NCBI RefSeq assembly: GCF_000283155.1
Contig: NW_004454262.1
Span: forward strand, 1,415,109 to 1,479,108
Direction: 5' to 3'
Source of the DNA: Ceratotherium simum simum
Lineage: Eukaryota; Chordata; Mammalia; Perissodactyla; Rhinocerotidae
Length of the DNA: 64,000 nt
Shown: positions 10,419 to 22,017 of the stretch, one piece after another
How the letters are laid out: each line of letters begins with the position of its first letter
How positions within the stretch are numbered: the first letter of the stretch is position 1
Translations under genes and position numbers: made by a program
Notes under the pieces: generated by a model
What the model was told of the DNA's origin: nothing
Seen by the model: the letters and a program-made list of their open reading frames with translations, nothing else
Database searches by the model: none

Positions 10419-10799
10419 AGCATGGTACTGGCAGAAAAACAGATGCACGGATCAATGGAACAGAATTGAGAACCCAGAAATAAACCCACGCAACTATGGA
10501 CAGATAATTTACAACAAAGGAGCCAAGAACATACAATGGAGAAAGGAAAGTCTTTCTAATAAACGGTGTTGGGAAAACTGAACAACCACTTGCAAAGAAT
10601 AAAAGTAGACTACTATCTTACACCATACACAAAAATTAACTCAAAATGGATTTTAAAGACTTGAATATAAACCTGAAACCATAAAACTCCTAGAAGAAAA
10701 CATAGGCAGTATGCTCCGACATTGGTCTTAGCAATATCTTTTGGAATGGGTCTCCTCAGGCAAGGGAAACAAAAGCAAAAAAGAGAAGTCTCCACTTTT

Positions 10800-11763
10800 A
10801 TTAGTGACTCTGTTTGTGACCCAGAGTAAAAAAGGAAATGATAAAACACCGTCTTAAAAGGTGCATCGGTGGTGCTGCTGGAAGGCCACGATACTAGTTA
10901 ATTTTTTCATTCACCTCTGGGCACTGAAGTGGTTAACAAAGCTTCCAAAAGTGCCTTGCTTCCAACTTGGGAATAGCTTTTACTCTAGGAGACTCTGACG
11001 CAAGGCTAAGTTAACGGAACATGTTGATTTTCATACCACTTCAAATGGAGCCTAAATCAGCTGTCAGATATTTACAGGCAATTTTCCTCATTACACAGAA
11101 CTCTCTGTGATTATTGTACTTGGGCAAAGCTTGCATTTATTTGCACATAAGCATGTCAAGGTAGGGGGGAAGGCTCCCTGGGCTGTGCCGGGAATATGTC
11201 AAGGCAGTCGAGTATTACTCAAGATTGGATGGGATAAACTACTGGGCTCTTCCCCAGAGCTTGTCATCACCCTTGCTCAGGTACCTCAGCTTACCATTTC
11301 CCCCTACATACTTCCCTTTACATACTCCACACTGAAAAGGCAGAATTCTGCCTGCGCTGTTTAATAACCTCCATGAGGTCTCAAGACTTACCAGTGGTGC
11401 ATTTTTCAACGGACTCTGGAAAGTTCTGTGTTCAGGTGATAGGAATGCAAAATGAAATGAACCGAAAAAGACACCTCCCAATCCAAACACAGCTGACCAG
11501 GGACAGCAGACAGATGACTAACAGCCACAGAGAGAACTGGTCCTTAAAAGGGCCGCATAAGTCCATCTTGAGGTCTTGGCAAAAGAGTTAAATGAAAACA
11601 AAAAAATGAAAATGTTTGCAACAGCTCATCCTTTATTTTATGAATTGTGAAACAGGCTAGCAAAAGGGAGTGTATGTTTACCAACCCATCCTGGCTTGAA
11701 TTCATGCCTTCCAAGAGAAAAAATTAATACATTTGAAGGTGATTTGAGTACAGGATGCCAGAC
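10800..11763. other. no recognised feature
   Basis: Single-copy-looking sequence. Open frames of 72-85 codons overlap on both strands near 11107-11591 and have no domain. I see no transposon. Confidence 0.4.
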
Positions 11764-12020
11764 AACATGATGTAGTGGGCAAAATTTTCCAGCTTTACTA
11801 CCAGACAGATGAGGGTTAAATCTTGGCTCTGCCCCCTGGTAGCTGTGTGACCTTGAACAAGTTTTTTAACCTTTGAATCTCAGCCTTTTTATCTATTAGA
11901 GATTAACATACTCAACTCACAGATGATTTATAGATTATAAGAAAATAAGAAGTATCATGAGTAAAAATGGACTAGTACTGTGGCTGGCTTAATACGGTCA
12001 ACTCAATAAATGACATGAGA
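11764..12020 (+). mobile_element. MIR SINE
   Basis: Ancient tRNA-derived SINE. It starts at ACATGATGTAGTGG, continues with CTTGGCTCTGCCCCCTGGTAGCTGTGTGACCTTGAACAAG and ends around ACTCAATAAATGA. It is nearly full length but diverged. Confidence 0.8.
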
Positions 12021-12094
12021 ATGGTAGTCACACGTGATGGAGGCTGAGAGTGCAGGCTTGGGGCTCACATGACCTGCCCCAAAAGGCCAGTGTG

Positions 12095-12222
12095 GCCAGC
12101 TCTCTAATCTTTAAAACAAGGCAGCAAGAGTGTTCTTGTAAGGATTCGATGAGATGATGTTTATAAAGTACTTACTACAGTATCACACGTGGTTAGTATC
12201 CAATAACTGGCAGCTGTTATTA
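12095..12222 (+). mobile_element. MIR SINE, 3' half
   Basis: Contains TCTTTAAAACAAGG, then GTAAGGATTCGATGAGATGATG and AGTACTTACTACAGTATC, which follow the order of the second half of MIR. Confidence 0.65.
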
Positions 12223-12420
12223 CCAGAGGATACCATCCTTTATCATTTCTCTTCACACTGTGGTTATCAGCAACTCTGTCCATCTCACTAGCCCCTGGCA
12301 CACTGAGGCCTTTCGTCTCATTCATCTCTCTTTTCTGACCTATCACAGTTGCCTACCACATTGAAATTTAATGGGCCCTTAATAAAATTTTGTTGAATAT
12401 TGAATGAATAAATATATAAA
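12223..12420 (+). mobile_element. L2 LINE 3' end
   Basis: The segment ends TTAATAAAATTTTGTTGAATATTGAATGAATAA, the usual L2 terminus. A pyrimidine-rich part with AGCCCCTGGCACACTGAGG lies upstream. It is short and old. Confidence 0.45.
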
Positions 12421-14147
12421 GTGCTTGCCATTTAGGAGATAGTCAGTAACATAAGTGCTTTTTCCTTTCTGACATCAGCTTCCCTTCCACTGATTTGAAT
12501 GGCAGAAAATACCATCTCAACTTGTCATACTGTATATTTTTGGAGAAAGGAAAAATGAACCACTTCCATGAACAGCGAAAGGGTTTTAGTGAAAGAGAAT
12601 TTAAAACCAACAATCTGGTCGACTCTGAGGGTATAAATTAAGCTAGTTAAGCAGCCTTAACCCAGAGTATTGGCAGGATAACTATCAGGCTCTGGCAGTT
12701 TCATTTCTTCATTCTTCTCTAAGGTTAGGGCATAAAATTTTAACCCAAGACATCAGAGGTTTAGAAAAGAACCCATGATAACAATAAAATAATTCTAAAT
12801 AGTTCAGTGTGGATTGGAACCCAAGAACAGGGCAATGACTGTCAGCCACATCTAGGTCCTATATTGCTAACAGATGGTGAGCATTTTCATGGACTTGGGA
12901 CTAGTTTAGATCAGAGTGAGAATCTCTCCGTCCCCCCTACAAGAGGCTCTAATTAGCAGATAGGACATTAGACCACGTTAAAATTCCAGGCTGACATCTT
13001 ATTTGTTAGTTTTAGAATGAACTCATGCCTTAGGGTGACTGAATTTGCCTGTTGAAACACACACATGTGCACGCACACACTAAAACAGTAACTCTAACTT
13101 TCTGTTCTGTGGGGATCAAAATAAAGATTTTCAAAGTTCTTTAGAAAAAGGATCCGAAGATTTGTTGGATATCAAATAGCTCCTTCAAGACAACATTTTG
13201 ATGAGTTAAGTGTAAATGAATCAGAAACATATGGATTAAGTTTCCCTTGAAATACACAGGGGCTTAAAAATCAAAGAGGAAACAGTGCCTGGCCCAGCGT
13301 CTTGCAGGTTGTGCCAAACCCAACACATTTGAGCAGCAGTTCAAGATATTTGAGGGATCCAAGGACGACGCTGGCCTGACCCACGCCTAGTTCCTACCGT
13401 ATTGAAATAGAGAACGTAAGTCATGCCATTTGTAAGTCATGCCATTTGTATTGCATTATTACTAAAAGTTCCTCCTTCCTTGTGGTTTGAAAATTAACTA
13501 AACAGAGACTTACAAAAGAAAACCCTATTAATGGTGTCTGCAGCACAGAAAGCTCTCCAAAGGCTAAAAGAGCAAGTTCAAAATGTTCTCAGACAGTGTC
13601 ACTGTTATTGTCTGACAATGCAATAAAAGTTAGGCCATCAGCATAGCACCAAACACTGTTTAATGGTGCTGTAACTTTAGATTTGCTCTTCAGAAATTTT
13701 CCACAATACTGCCAGAAAGGATACATTGGAAAAAAGACTAATTATTTCTGAAGATATCATACATTAATCAACATTTCCAATCACTCCTCTTATTTGCTAT
13801 AGATAGTGGATTTTAAAAACTTCTAATTGGTTAATCAGTAAATTGCCAGTGTAGGAAAGTTACATTTGAATCTCATCACAAGAGACATATGCCCCAAATA
13901 GATTTGATCAGTTAAACATGTAAATGCTAAGTCTAATTTTAATTTAGGTAGCTCTTATAATTAGCTTGCTGTTATCACTTGTGGTAAATAATTAAATCTT
14001 AGGATAACCTACTTTGAAGATTTACCATTCTGGTGTTGAACAACCACATAACTAAATCCAGAAGTAAACAAAGTGACACAGATCTATGGATCTACTTGGA
14101 AAATAGAAACCCAATTATTCATATTATCATATGTATGGTTTGTTTTA
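12421..14147. other. repeat-poor stretch; candidate conserved non-coding block at 13400-14060
   Basis: No repeat or coding frame is recognised. A 16-bp unit GTAAGTCATGCCATTT is tandemly duplicated at 13416-13447. From about 13480 to 14060 the DNA is AT-rich without microsatellite or transposon features and is dense in TAATTA-type and ATTGG/CCAAT-like words. That is compatible with a conserved enhancer, but this is inference only. Confidence 0.35.
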
Positions 14148-14156
14148 AACATGTGA

Positions 14157-14408
14157 TTTTTTTTTTTTTTTGCTGAGGAAGATTGGACCTGAGCTAACAT
14201 CTGTTGCCAACCTTCCTGTTTTTGCTTGAGGAAGATTGTCGCTCAGCTAACAGCTGTGCCAGTCTTCCTCTATTTTGTATGTGGGACACCGCCACAGCAT
14301 GTCTTGATGAGTGGTGTGTAGGTCAGCACCTGGGGTTCCGAACCTGCGAACCCTGGGCCACCTAAGTAGAGCACACCAACTTAACCACTATGCCACTGGG
14401 CCGGCCCC
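14157..14408 (-). mobile_element. ERE SINE, variant A
   Basis: Reverse ERE with poly-T at the left and head complement GGGCCGGCCCC at the right. It carries both TTGAGGAAGATTG modules and TATGTGGGACACCGCCACAGC. The likely target-site duplication is AACATGTGATTTTTTT at 14148-14163 against AAGATATAATTTTTTT at 14409-14424. CpGs are mostly decayed. Confidence 0.94.
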
Positions 14409-14424
14409 AAGATATAATTTTTTT

Positions 14425-15480
14425 AAAATTATAAGTAATACATGTTTAGAGAAAACTTAGAAGATATAGAGAAAGCATAATGTTGGGGAAAAGAATCACC
14501 AGGAATCTTACAACCAAGAAACAACTTTCAACATTATGGTGTCTTTGTCTATAGATAGACAAAATGTAAATATTGTTTGTGCCTGAGTTTTTCAGTTAAT
14601 ATATTGCAAACATATTTCCAACTCATTAAACATATTGCTACTACATCACAGATTATAACATGAAATTCCGAGATATAGATCTACTCTAATTTACTTAAGC
14701 AGGTACTCCTTAGAGGGTTTCCAATATTTAGCTACCAAAAAGCAAACTGAGATAAACATGTTTTTTGGCTAGTTCTGATTTTTGCCTTAAGATAACTTCC
14801 TAGAAGTGGAATTTCTGGGTAAAAGCATTTGCATGTTATAAAGTTTCTTGATACATATACATTGACAAATTGTCACCTAAGAAATGGCCTGGCACAGAGC
14901 AGATAACTGTAACTAGTTGGTAAAGGAGGAAATTATCCCGAGAAAGGTAATAACAATGACCTCTCCTTTGAGAGGAGATTTGAGTGACACTCCAATCCCC
15001 AGGCAAAATGAAGTATTACTGGTCTTTTTAATCTTTGTTCATCATAAAGTCATAAAAGCATATCTCCTTGATTTAATTTACCTCTCCTTGACACTAAGGA
15101 ATTTCAATGTGAGTCCTGTTTATTAGGCACTTATATTTCTTCTTTTATGATTTATTTGTACAAGTCTTGTGTTTGCTTTTTTCATTAGTATGTTTACTTC
15201 TCATTGATTTGTAGGGATTTTTTTTCCTGTTTTAAGATAGTAACACTTTGTCCCATAGATTGCAATGTTCTTTGTGACATTTGGAGATATTTACAATTTT
15301 TATCTAAATCCATCCATCAGTCTTTTCATTATGTATCCTAATTTTGGCATTCATTTTTAATGGTCTTCTCAAACCTACAATTATATAAATATTGTATTAT
15401 TTATTTATCAATTCTTTAATGATTTTTATGTTTAACTTTTTAAAGTCATTTGTTTGTTTCAGTGAATGGTAGATTAAGGA
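14425..15480 (-). mobile_element. L1ME-type 3' region
   Basis: Old L1 3'-UTR/ORF2-end sequence in reverse orientation. The segment CTTCCTAGAAGTGGAATTTC followed by GGGTAAAAGCATTTGCATG is highly typical. Before it comes a diverged run with AACATTATGGTGTCTTTGTC and ATATTGCAAACATATTTCCA. The part from 15130 to 15480 is AT-rich and assigned with less certainty. Confidence 0.6.
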
Positions 15481-15489
15481 TATATTTTA

Positions 15490-15583
15490 AATCAATGAAT
15501 TAATTCAGCAAAAACTTATTAATGTGTTTGACATTTAGTTAGGCACTGGTTATACAACAATAACTCCTGAAGCACACTAGGTA
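15490..15583 (+). mobile_element. ancient mammalian interspersed repeat fragment
   Basis: Has CAGCAAAAACTTATTAATGTG, GGCACTGGTTATACAACAAT and related words, matching the same ancient repeat type as 4985-5100. It is cut by the LTR that follows. Confidence 0.4.
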
Positions 15584-16161
15584 TGGTAGATAGACTCCAG
15601 AGTGGTCCCTATAATTCCTACACCCTGGGGTTCACACGTTTGTGTAATCCTGTCCCTGTAAGAGTGGTGGGATCTGTGACTTGCTTCTAACCAATAGAAT
15701 ATGACAAAAGTGATGGGCTGTCACTCCCATGAAGACCTTACACTATATAAGACTCTGTCATGCTAGCTGACTTACTCTAGAGACTTTGCTGGCTTGATGA
15801 AGTAAGTATCCACCCTAGGAAAGCCCACATGGCAGAGAACTGTGGACAGCCTCTAGGAGCTGGGATGGCCTCCAGTAGACAGCCAACAAGAAGCTGGCTC
15901 CTTCGGTTCCACGGCTACAAGGAAGTAAATTCTGCCAACAACTCGAGTGAGCTTAGAAGAGGATTCTTCCCCAGTGGAGCTTCCAGATAAGGAGACAACC
16001 CAACCGAAACTTTGCCGGCAGCTTTGTGAGATACTGACAGAGGATCCAGTTAACCTGTGCCCAGACTCCTGACCCATGGAAACTGAAAGGTAATAAATGT
16101 GTCTTGTTTTGAGCTGCTAAGTTGGTAGTAATTGGTTATGCAGTAATTAGAAACTAATACA
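15584..16161 (+). mobile_element. MaLR/ERVL-type solo LTR
   Basis: Nearly complete LTR from TGGTAGATAGACTCC to GAAACTAATACA. Recognisable parts are the GTTCACACGTTTGTGTAATCC block, ACCAATAGAATATGACAAAAG, CCCACATGGCAGAGAACTG, GGTAATAAATGTGTCTTG (polyadenylation signal AATAAA) and TTTTGAGCTGCTAAGTTGG near the end. No retroviral coding sequence adjoins it. The same family occurs inverted at 27592-28122. Confidence 0.75.
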
Positions 16162-16639
16162 CTGGGCATTACTTATTGAAAATCTGTTCTTTCTTGATTT
16201 TAAACACCATCTCTGGCATAAAAAAATGCATAAATTTGGAGATAATGTATCTGAGCCTCTAAACCCCAGAAACATTCAAACAACCAAATTGCTCTAAAGT
16301 AATTATTTAATAATATTAATTTAAACATTATTCCACTGTAATATTTGAAGAATAAGTTGATACATGTATTGATTGCACGTGTGGTGATGCTGTCATCCAC
16401 TGAACTCAACAGGACAGTTGTTGCTGCCACGGTGGCCCATCACAAACATGGACAAAAGTGCTGGTCTTAAGGAGACCCCAATCAGAGCTTAGCTTATTTC
16501 AAGCTGAAAAACAATTCAAAAGCTTAATGGACAAAGATCTTTGAGTACTGAGCAAGAGATATTCCAAACGTCCAGTTAAAAACAAAGTTGAAATAAAATT
16601 ATAGAAAGATTAAGTGATTATCACTAGTTAATCCCTAAT
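16162..16639. other. no recognised feature
   Basis: AT-rich flank. Nothing coding or repetitive was recognised. Confidence 0.35.
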
Positions 16640-17095
16640 ACCAAAACCAGACAAATACATTACAAAAATTAAACCCATAGTCAAATGTCTCTCATGAATG
16701 TATATGCAAAAATCCTCAACAAAATCTTACGAAATCAAATCTAACAATGTATAAAAATAATTATACATCATGATAAGGTGGGATTTATCCCTGGTATGCA
16801 AGGCTGGTTCAACATTCAAATATCAATTAATATAAATCATCACATCAACAAGCTAATGAGGAAAAATCACATGATCATATCAATAGATGCAGAAAAAGCA
16901 TTTGACAAAAATCCAACACCCATTTATAATAATAACTCTCAGCAAACTAGGAATAGAAGGGACCTTCTTCAACTTGTTCAAGATCATCTACAAAAACCCT
17001 ACAGCTAACATCCTCACTTGAAGATGAGAAACTTGAAGCTTTCTCACTAGGCTCGGGAACAAGGCAAGGATGTACTGGAGTTCCTAGCTAATGAT
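16640..17095 (+). mobile_element. L1 ORF2 fragment, reverse transcriptase region
   Basis: Forward L1. The open frame at 16778-17008 begins [12 protein letters not shown] and contains [20 protein letters not shown] followed by AFDK, the part of the L1 reverse transcriptase that precedes the catalytic YADD motif. A frameshift follows AFDK, and the copy ends just after a GTRQGC-equivalent stretch, so the YADD region is absent. It is a dead fragment. Confidence 0.88.
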
Positions 17096-19110
17096 ATAGT
17101 TGGATTAGTATCTACTATATTTGTTACTGTATCTAGCATATTTGTTACTGTTTTCTATTTGTTGCCTTTGTTTTTTGTTCCTATTTCTGTCTTCCACTTT
17201 TTTCTGCTTTTTGTCATTTTAATGGAGTATTTTATATGATTCCATTTTTTCCCCTTTCTTAGTATATCAGTTATACCTTTTTTTCACTTAAAGTGCTTGT
17301 CTTACAGTTTGCAAAATAAATTTACAACTAATCAAGTCCACTTTCAAATAACATTATATTAGTTCATAGGTAGTGCAGATACTTTATAATAATAATCCTA
17401 ATTCCTCCCTCCTGTCCCTTGTATCATTGTTTTTATTCATTTCAGTTATACATAAACATTCATAAGCATATACATTGAATACATTGTTGCCATTATTATT
17501 TGAAACAAACTGTTATCTGTTATATCAATTAAGAATAAGAAAAATAAGTTTTTATTTTACCTTCACGTATTCCTTCTTCAATGTTCTTCTTTTCTTTATG
17601 TAGATCCTAGTTTCTGACCCATACAATTTTCCTTTTCTCTGAAGAACTTCTTTTAACATTGCTTTCAAGGCAGGTCTACTGGCAACAAGTTCCCTGTTTG
17701 TTTGTTTGTTTGTTTGTTTGAGAAAGCCTTTATTTCCCCTTCACTTTTGTTGAACAGTTTCTTCGGGTGCAGAATTCTAGGTTGGTTGGGTCTTCTTTTT
17801 TTCCTCTCAACACTTCAACTATTTCACTCCATTCTCTTATGCATGTGTTTTGTCTTTGATAGGTGTCTCACAATTCTTGTATATTCTGTTCTGTTTTTTC
17901 AGTCTTTTATCTCTTTACATTTCCATTTCGAAAATTTCTATTGACATATCGTCAAGCTCAGAGATTCTTTCCTCAGCCGTATCAACTCTATTAACGAGCC
18001 CATCAAAAGGTATTCTTCATCTGTATTACAGTGCTTTTGATCTCTAGAATTTATTTTTTATTCTTTGTTAAAATTCCCATCTCTCTGCTTACATTGACCA
18101 TCTGTACTTACATACTGTCTACTTTATCCATTAGAGCCCTTAGCATATATATTCATCATAGTTCTTTTAAATTGCCAGGCTGATAATTCCAGCATTCCTG
18201 CCATGTCTGAGTCTAATTCTAATGTGTTCTCTGTCTCTTCAAACTCTGTATTTTGTCTTTTGGTATGCCTTGCAAGTTTTTCTTGATACCTGGACATAGT
18301 GTGCTGGATAAAAGGAACTGCAGTAAACAGGAATTAAGTAATGTGGTGGAAAGTTGTGAGAGAGTGGAAATGTTCTATAGTCCTATGATTAGGTCTTAGT
18401 CTTTTAGTGAGCCTGTGCCCCTGGACTGCGAACTTCACAACTGCTTCTCAGTCCCCTTCTGCCTGAAATGGGACAGTTTGGCTAGAGGGGGCTGGAGTTA
18501 GGTATTTCCCTTCTCCTACATGGGGGGCTAGATTCAGCTCGTCTTGGGTATTTTCCTTCCACTGGGTCAGTTAGGTTCTGATAAAATCCTAATAGTTTAG
18601 GCTCTGGTAAAATAGTTTCTCTTGAGGGCAGGCCTCACTAAGTAGAATAGAATGCTCTGGCATATATCAAAATGGTTCCTTTTCTCCTCTTCCTACCATA
18701 AGCCTAAGAGGATTTTTCTCTGATATTTGCTTTGAGAACGTGGTTGAGCTCCTGGAGGCAAAACTCACTAAATTGATCAAGACTCCCTGGAGTTATTATC
18801 TTTCAGACTTATCCACACTGAACCTCCAGCAATTCATCAACTACAGTTAGCTTTTCTTATCCTGGCCCTGGTTCCCAAGGAGGTTTGCTCATGTGTTCCT
18901 GCTCCAGTAATTTTCAATATCTGTATTCACCTTTTTATCTCTCTAATTTCAGGGGCAATGATTTTCCCTGTGGCCTCACTTCTTTGATGGATCCAAGAAG
19001 AATTGTTGGTTCTTCAGTTTGATCAGCTTTTTACTTGTTGTTAGGAAGGAGTGATGACTTTCAAGCTCCTTATATTCTCGATCAGAAATTGGAAGTTCTC
19101 TTTTACCATT
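17096..19110 (-). mobile_element. L1M 5'-UTR-region sequence
   Basis: Long T-rich block in reverse orientation resembling the 5' region of ancient L1M elements. Cues in order: CAAGGCAGGTCTACTGGCAA at 17667-17686, GCAGAATTCTAGGTTGG at 17769-17785, ATTCCAGCATTCCTGCCATG near 18187, and TTTTTACTTGTTGTTAGGAAGG near 19029. Its orientation is opposite to the RT fragment at its left, so they are either two insertions or an inverted pair. 19110-19435 beyond it is AT-rich and unassigned. Confidence 0.65.
17696..17720. repeat. (TTTG)n microsatellite
   Basis: Six tandem GTTT units inside the L1 fragment. Confidence 0.95.
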
Positions 19111-19435
19111 TTTAAGGGACAAGAATACATTGTAAATCCTATATTCAGTGAGAGAATTGATAAATAAAAAGGTTCTAATTCACTTAAGTCACTAGACATT
19201 TAGGATTTTACAAAATCTAATTAATCTTAAATAATATGTAAGATACTATATATATCTGTATACTATATATACCTGATACTATATGTATCTGTAGGTCTGT
19301 AAAAAAGAAAGTTCAGGTTCTAAATTTTCAATTGTCTTCCACTGATTGCCTTTAGAACCAATACTACAGGATTATAATAATTGCAATGCTATAGTATGTT
19401 TTAATTATATTTATAGAGCAAATGATATCCACTCC

Positions 19436-19960
19436 ACAACACTCAATTCTGCTTCTTTTAAAAGAATTTCTTGGCTACTTTAGCATATTTATTTTTCCAG
19501 TTCAACTTCAGATCTTTTTGTCAAGACCCACTCTCCCCCCAAACATCACTTTGGGATTTTCACTTCAATTTCATTAAATTTATCAAGTAACTTGGGAAGA
19601 ATTGACATCTTTACAATACAAAGCCTTCCCTTCAAGGAGTGTGGTAGATATTTTTCGACCTCTTCAAACATATTTTTATGTTCCTCATTAAATTTATGTA
19701 AATGTGCCAGAGGTAAGGCACATTTCTGGAAAAATCCCTAGATATTTTATATTTGTTTTTGTTTTTTTTTACAATTGCCAAGAGGGTCTTATATGTACTG
19801 TTACGTACAGATACACAAACACACATTCACACATATAAATACATTATTGTTGCTGGTATATAGGAAAGCTATTAATTTTCACACTTTTATTTGTAATAAG
19901 AGGCTATAATAAACTCTCTTATTAGTTCTTATAGAGTTTAAAAATAACAAGTTGCCGTAT
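19436..19960 (-). mobile_element. L1 ORF2 fragment
   Basis: Reverse L1 sequence from the part of ORF2 downstream of the reverse transcriptase. Cues are AAATTTATCAAGTAACTTGG, GAAGAATTGACATCTTTACA, CCTAGATATTTTATATTTG and TTGCTGGTATATAGGAAAGC. The minus frame at 19632-19826 is a remnant without intact domains. Confidence 0.75.
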
Positions 19961-21030
19961 ATTAGTAATTGTATGTAAATATTTATAGCTCTACTTACTC
20001 TTTTCTTTTATCTTATTCTTGTTTTTCCTAACTTACTAAATTCACTGAACTCTTAGAAAATAAGAAACCAAAGTGTCAATAAAGGTCATACTTTTGAAAT
20101 TCTGAATGCTAGTAGAGGTAACTCTTTTTTACCAATTTATATAACGTTGGCTCCTGGGCTGGTTTGCAATAAATAGTAGTTATCATATTTAGGAAGTATT
20201 CTCCTCATTAAGATTTTTTTTAAAAAACATCAGGTATGGATGCCGAATTGCATCAACTATCCTTTGAATAAGAAAGATGACTATCATGTTTATGCTTCAC
20301 TGTGGGAGGACAATTACCCCTCTCTTTTTTTCTCTCCTGTCCACGTGGCATGCTGGCCTTAGCCACTGTCCCAGCCACAGACCAATGGCCTAGACCTGGT
20401 AAACCCCAGACGCTGGGAGCAAATGCTGTGAATACAATCTCCAAAATATTGGCCCTTCACACGGACTTAGCAGGAATATGTACAAGGATCAGTAAAACAA
20501 GGGTAAACTAAGGGAAGAGGAATTTCATATCCCTATTGTTGTTCCTGATCTTATTGAATTCTTCTTCCTCACCCCCATCTTCTTCTCTTTCCATCTCCAA
20601 TTGATAATCTGATAGAATAGAAGCCTTCGTTTGTCCACATTTATTAGTTGAGGACGTGACATGTGTGTGTGGTGAGGAGGAGCTTGTGATGGATGACCAG
20701 GGCTGATGGGTGGTTACGTGGTCACTGTCCAGTAAAAAGGCCAAACAAGTCTTTTCTTCACTCATTTGTTTCTCATGCTTAGGTGCGTCAATTGATTGAG
20801 AGACCGTCTCTGTGTTTCTCACTCCTTTTCAATCTGTCTCTGTCCATCTGTCCCTTCCTTCCCTATGTATTCCTCTCAGCCGTGAGAAGAGTTCACACTT
20901 TTACACTGAGATGAAATCAGTACCTGAGTCTCACATTTACAAGAAGAGACTCTACTCAATAACAATATTCAGTAATAGTATTTTTATCTGCTATTCCTGA
21001 TATATTTCCCTCAGGAGGGGTGCTCCAAAT
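19961..21030. other. no recognised feature
   Basis: Two overlapping frames of 104 and 69 codons (20508-20822 minus, 20302-20511 plus) have no domain. I see no transposon. Confidence 0.35.
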
Positions 21031-21515
21031 GTGTATATGCATGATTTGTGGGAAATGATACATCTAATGTTTTTGCTTTCATTGTTATTTTTCTCCTATT
21101 GAAATCTACTTTGTATAGTAACACTATTTTTCAACCCCTGCTTTATGTTTGTTTATGATGTTTGTTTATATTTTTCAGGTTGTTGAGCTTTGTTCAGTTA
21201 TACTTTTAATCTTCCTGAGTTTCTTTGTTTATGGATCTCTCTTGAACACAATAGTGTATATATTGTTGATGCTTCTCTCTTTCTCTCTATCTAGAGAGTC
21301 TATATCCTTTAATAGGGAACTTTAATCTACTTATATTTATTCTTACAACTGATTAGCTTGATCTTTTGTTATTTTGCTTTATGCTCTGGATTTATTTTTT
21401 TCCTCACTATTTCTCATGAAGTCTATCTCCTGTTATAACAGAATGGTAGAGATAGCCAGAATATCTCATTGTATCCTGTAAGATAGCTCACAATTTTGAT
21501 TTCTCATTGCTAATG
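21031..21515 (-). mobile_element. probable L1M 5'-region fragment
   Basis: T-rich sequence with GGGAACTTTAATCTACTTAT and surrounding words that follow the reverse-oriented L1M 5' region, the same class as 17096-19110. It is diverged. Confidence 0.4.
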
Positions 21516-22017
21516 ATCTTCATTTTTTTTCACTTGATTAAGGTGGTGACTTTCAGACTTCTCCACTGTAAAGTTGAACTTTTTTCCATTTGTGATTAAG
21601 AAGTTTTGTGGGAAGATACTTTGAAATTATAAAAATATCCTATTTTTCATCAAACTTTCATTTATTAATTAATTTTTAAAATATTTCTACAGACTCATAG
21701 TTTTCTATTTTATTCAATGAGCTATAATATATGACTACTATACTTTATTTTAAAACTCAAATGCCTCCCAATTTGGTAATGGGAATTTCTTTAAGCTGGC
21801 ACCTGTATCCATTTGATATGTCTCCACAATTTTTGGCACAATAAGATGTTCCAGACTTATCTCGTAGTTTCCTTGCTCCAGTCCTGAATCAGCTATTTCT
21901 CCAAGGAACTCTTTTAGTTGAGAATGGTATTTAGAAGCCAAAATCTGAGTGCTAGGTATACTCATTACTATTGGTGTGTTGCTAATCCCAAGCCCTGTCA
22001 TTGGACAGAGCTAGGGA
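21516..22017 (+). mobile_element. L1M-type 3'-UTR fragment
   Basis: Matches a widespread ancient L1 3'-UTR segment: TTCACTTGATTAAGGTGGTG, CTTCTCCACTGTAAAGTTGA, GGGAAGATACTTTGAAA, then CAATAAGATGTTCCAGACTT, GAGAATGGTATTTAGAAGCC and GGACAGAGCTAGGGAATATA. Orientation is stated relative to this reading and may be the reverse of the L1 sense. Related words reappear at about 22605-22680, so 22065-22600 may be a later insertion. Confidence 0.6.

Larger units (their letters stand above)
8484..10799 (-). mobile_element. L1 insertion, 5'-inverted (twin-primed), with target-site duplication
   Basis: One L1 insertion bounded by a 17-bp duplication: GAGAGGTCTCCACTTTT at 8484-8500 and GAGAAGTCTCCACTTTT at 10783-10799, one mismatch. 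From 8501 to 9738 the L1 3' end lies in reverse orientation, starting with the poly-T. The minus frame at 8575-8874 contains the ORF2 C-terminal runs KKDEILPFATT and MLSEISQTEKEKYHMISL. At 9738/9739 the orientation flips. 9739-10780 is the next upstream part of ORF2 in forward orientation, with the frame at 9799-10008 reading [15 protein letters not shown] and [17 protein letters not shown]. In L1 order the forward arm ends (AACAAAAGCAAAA) just before the reverse arm begins (ATCAAACTAAAAAGCTTCTG), which is the structure twin priming produces. Two EREs were later inserted, one in each arm. Neither arm is intact. Confidence 0.92.
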
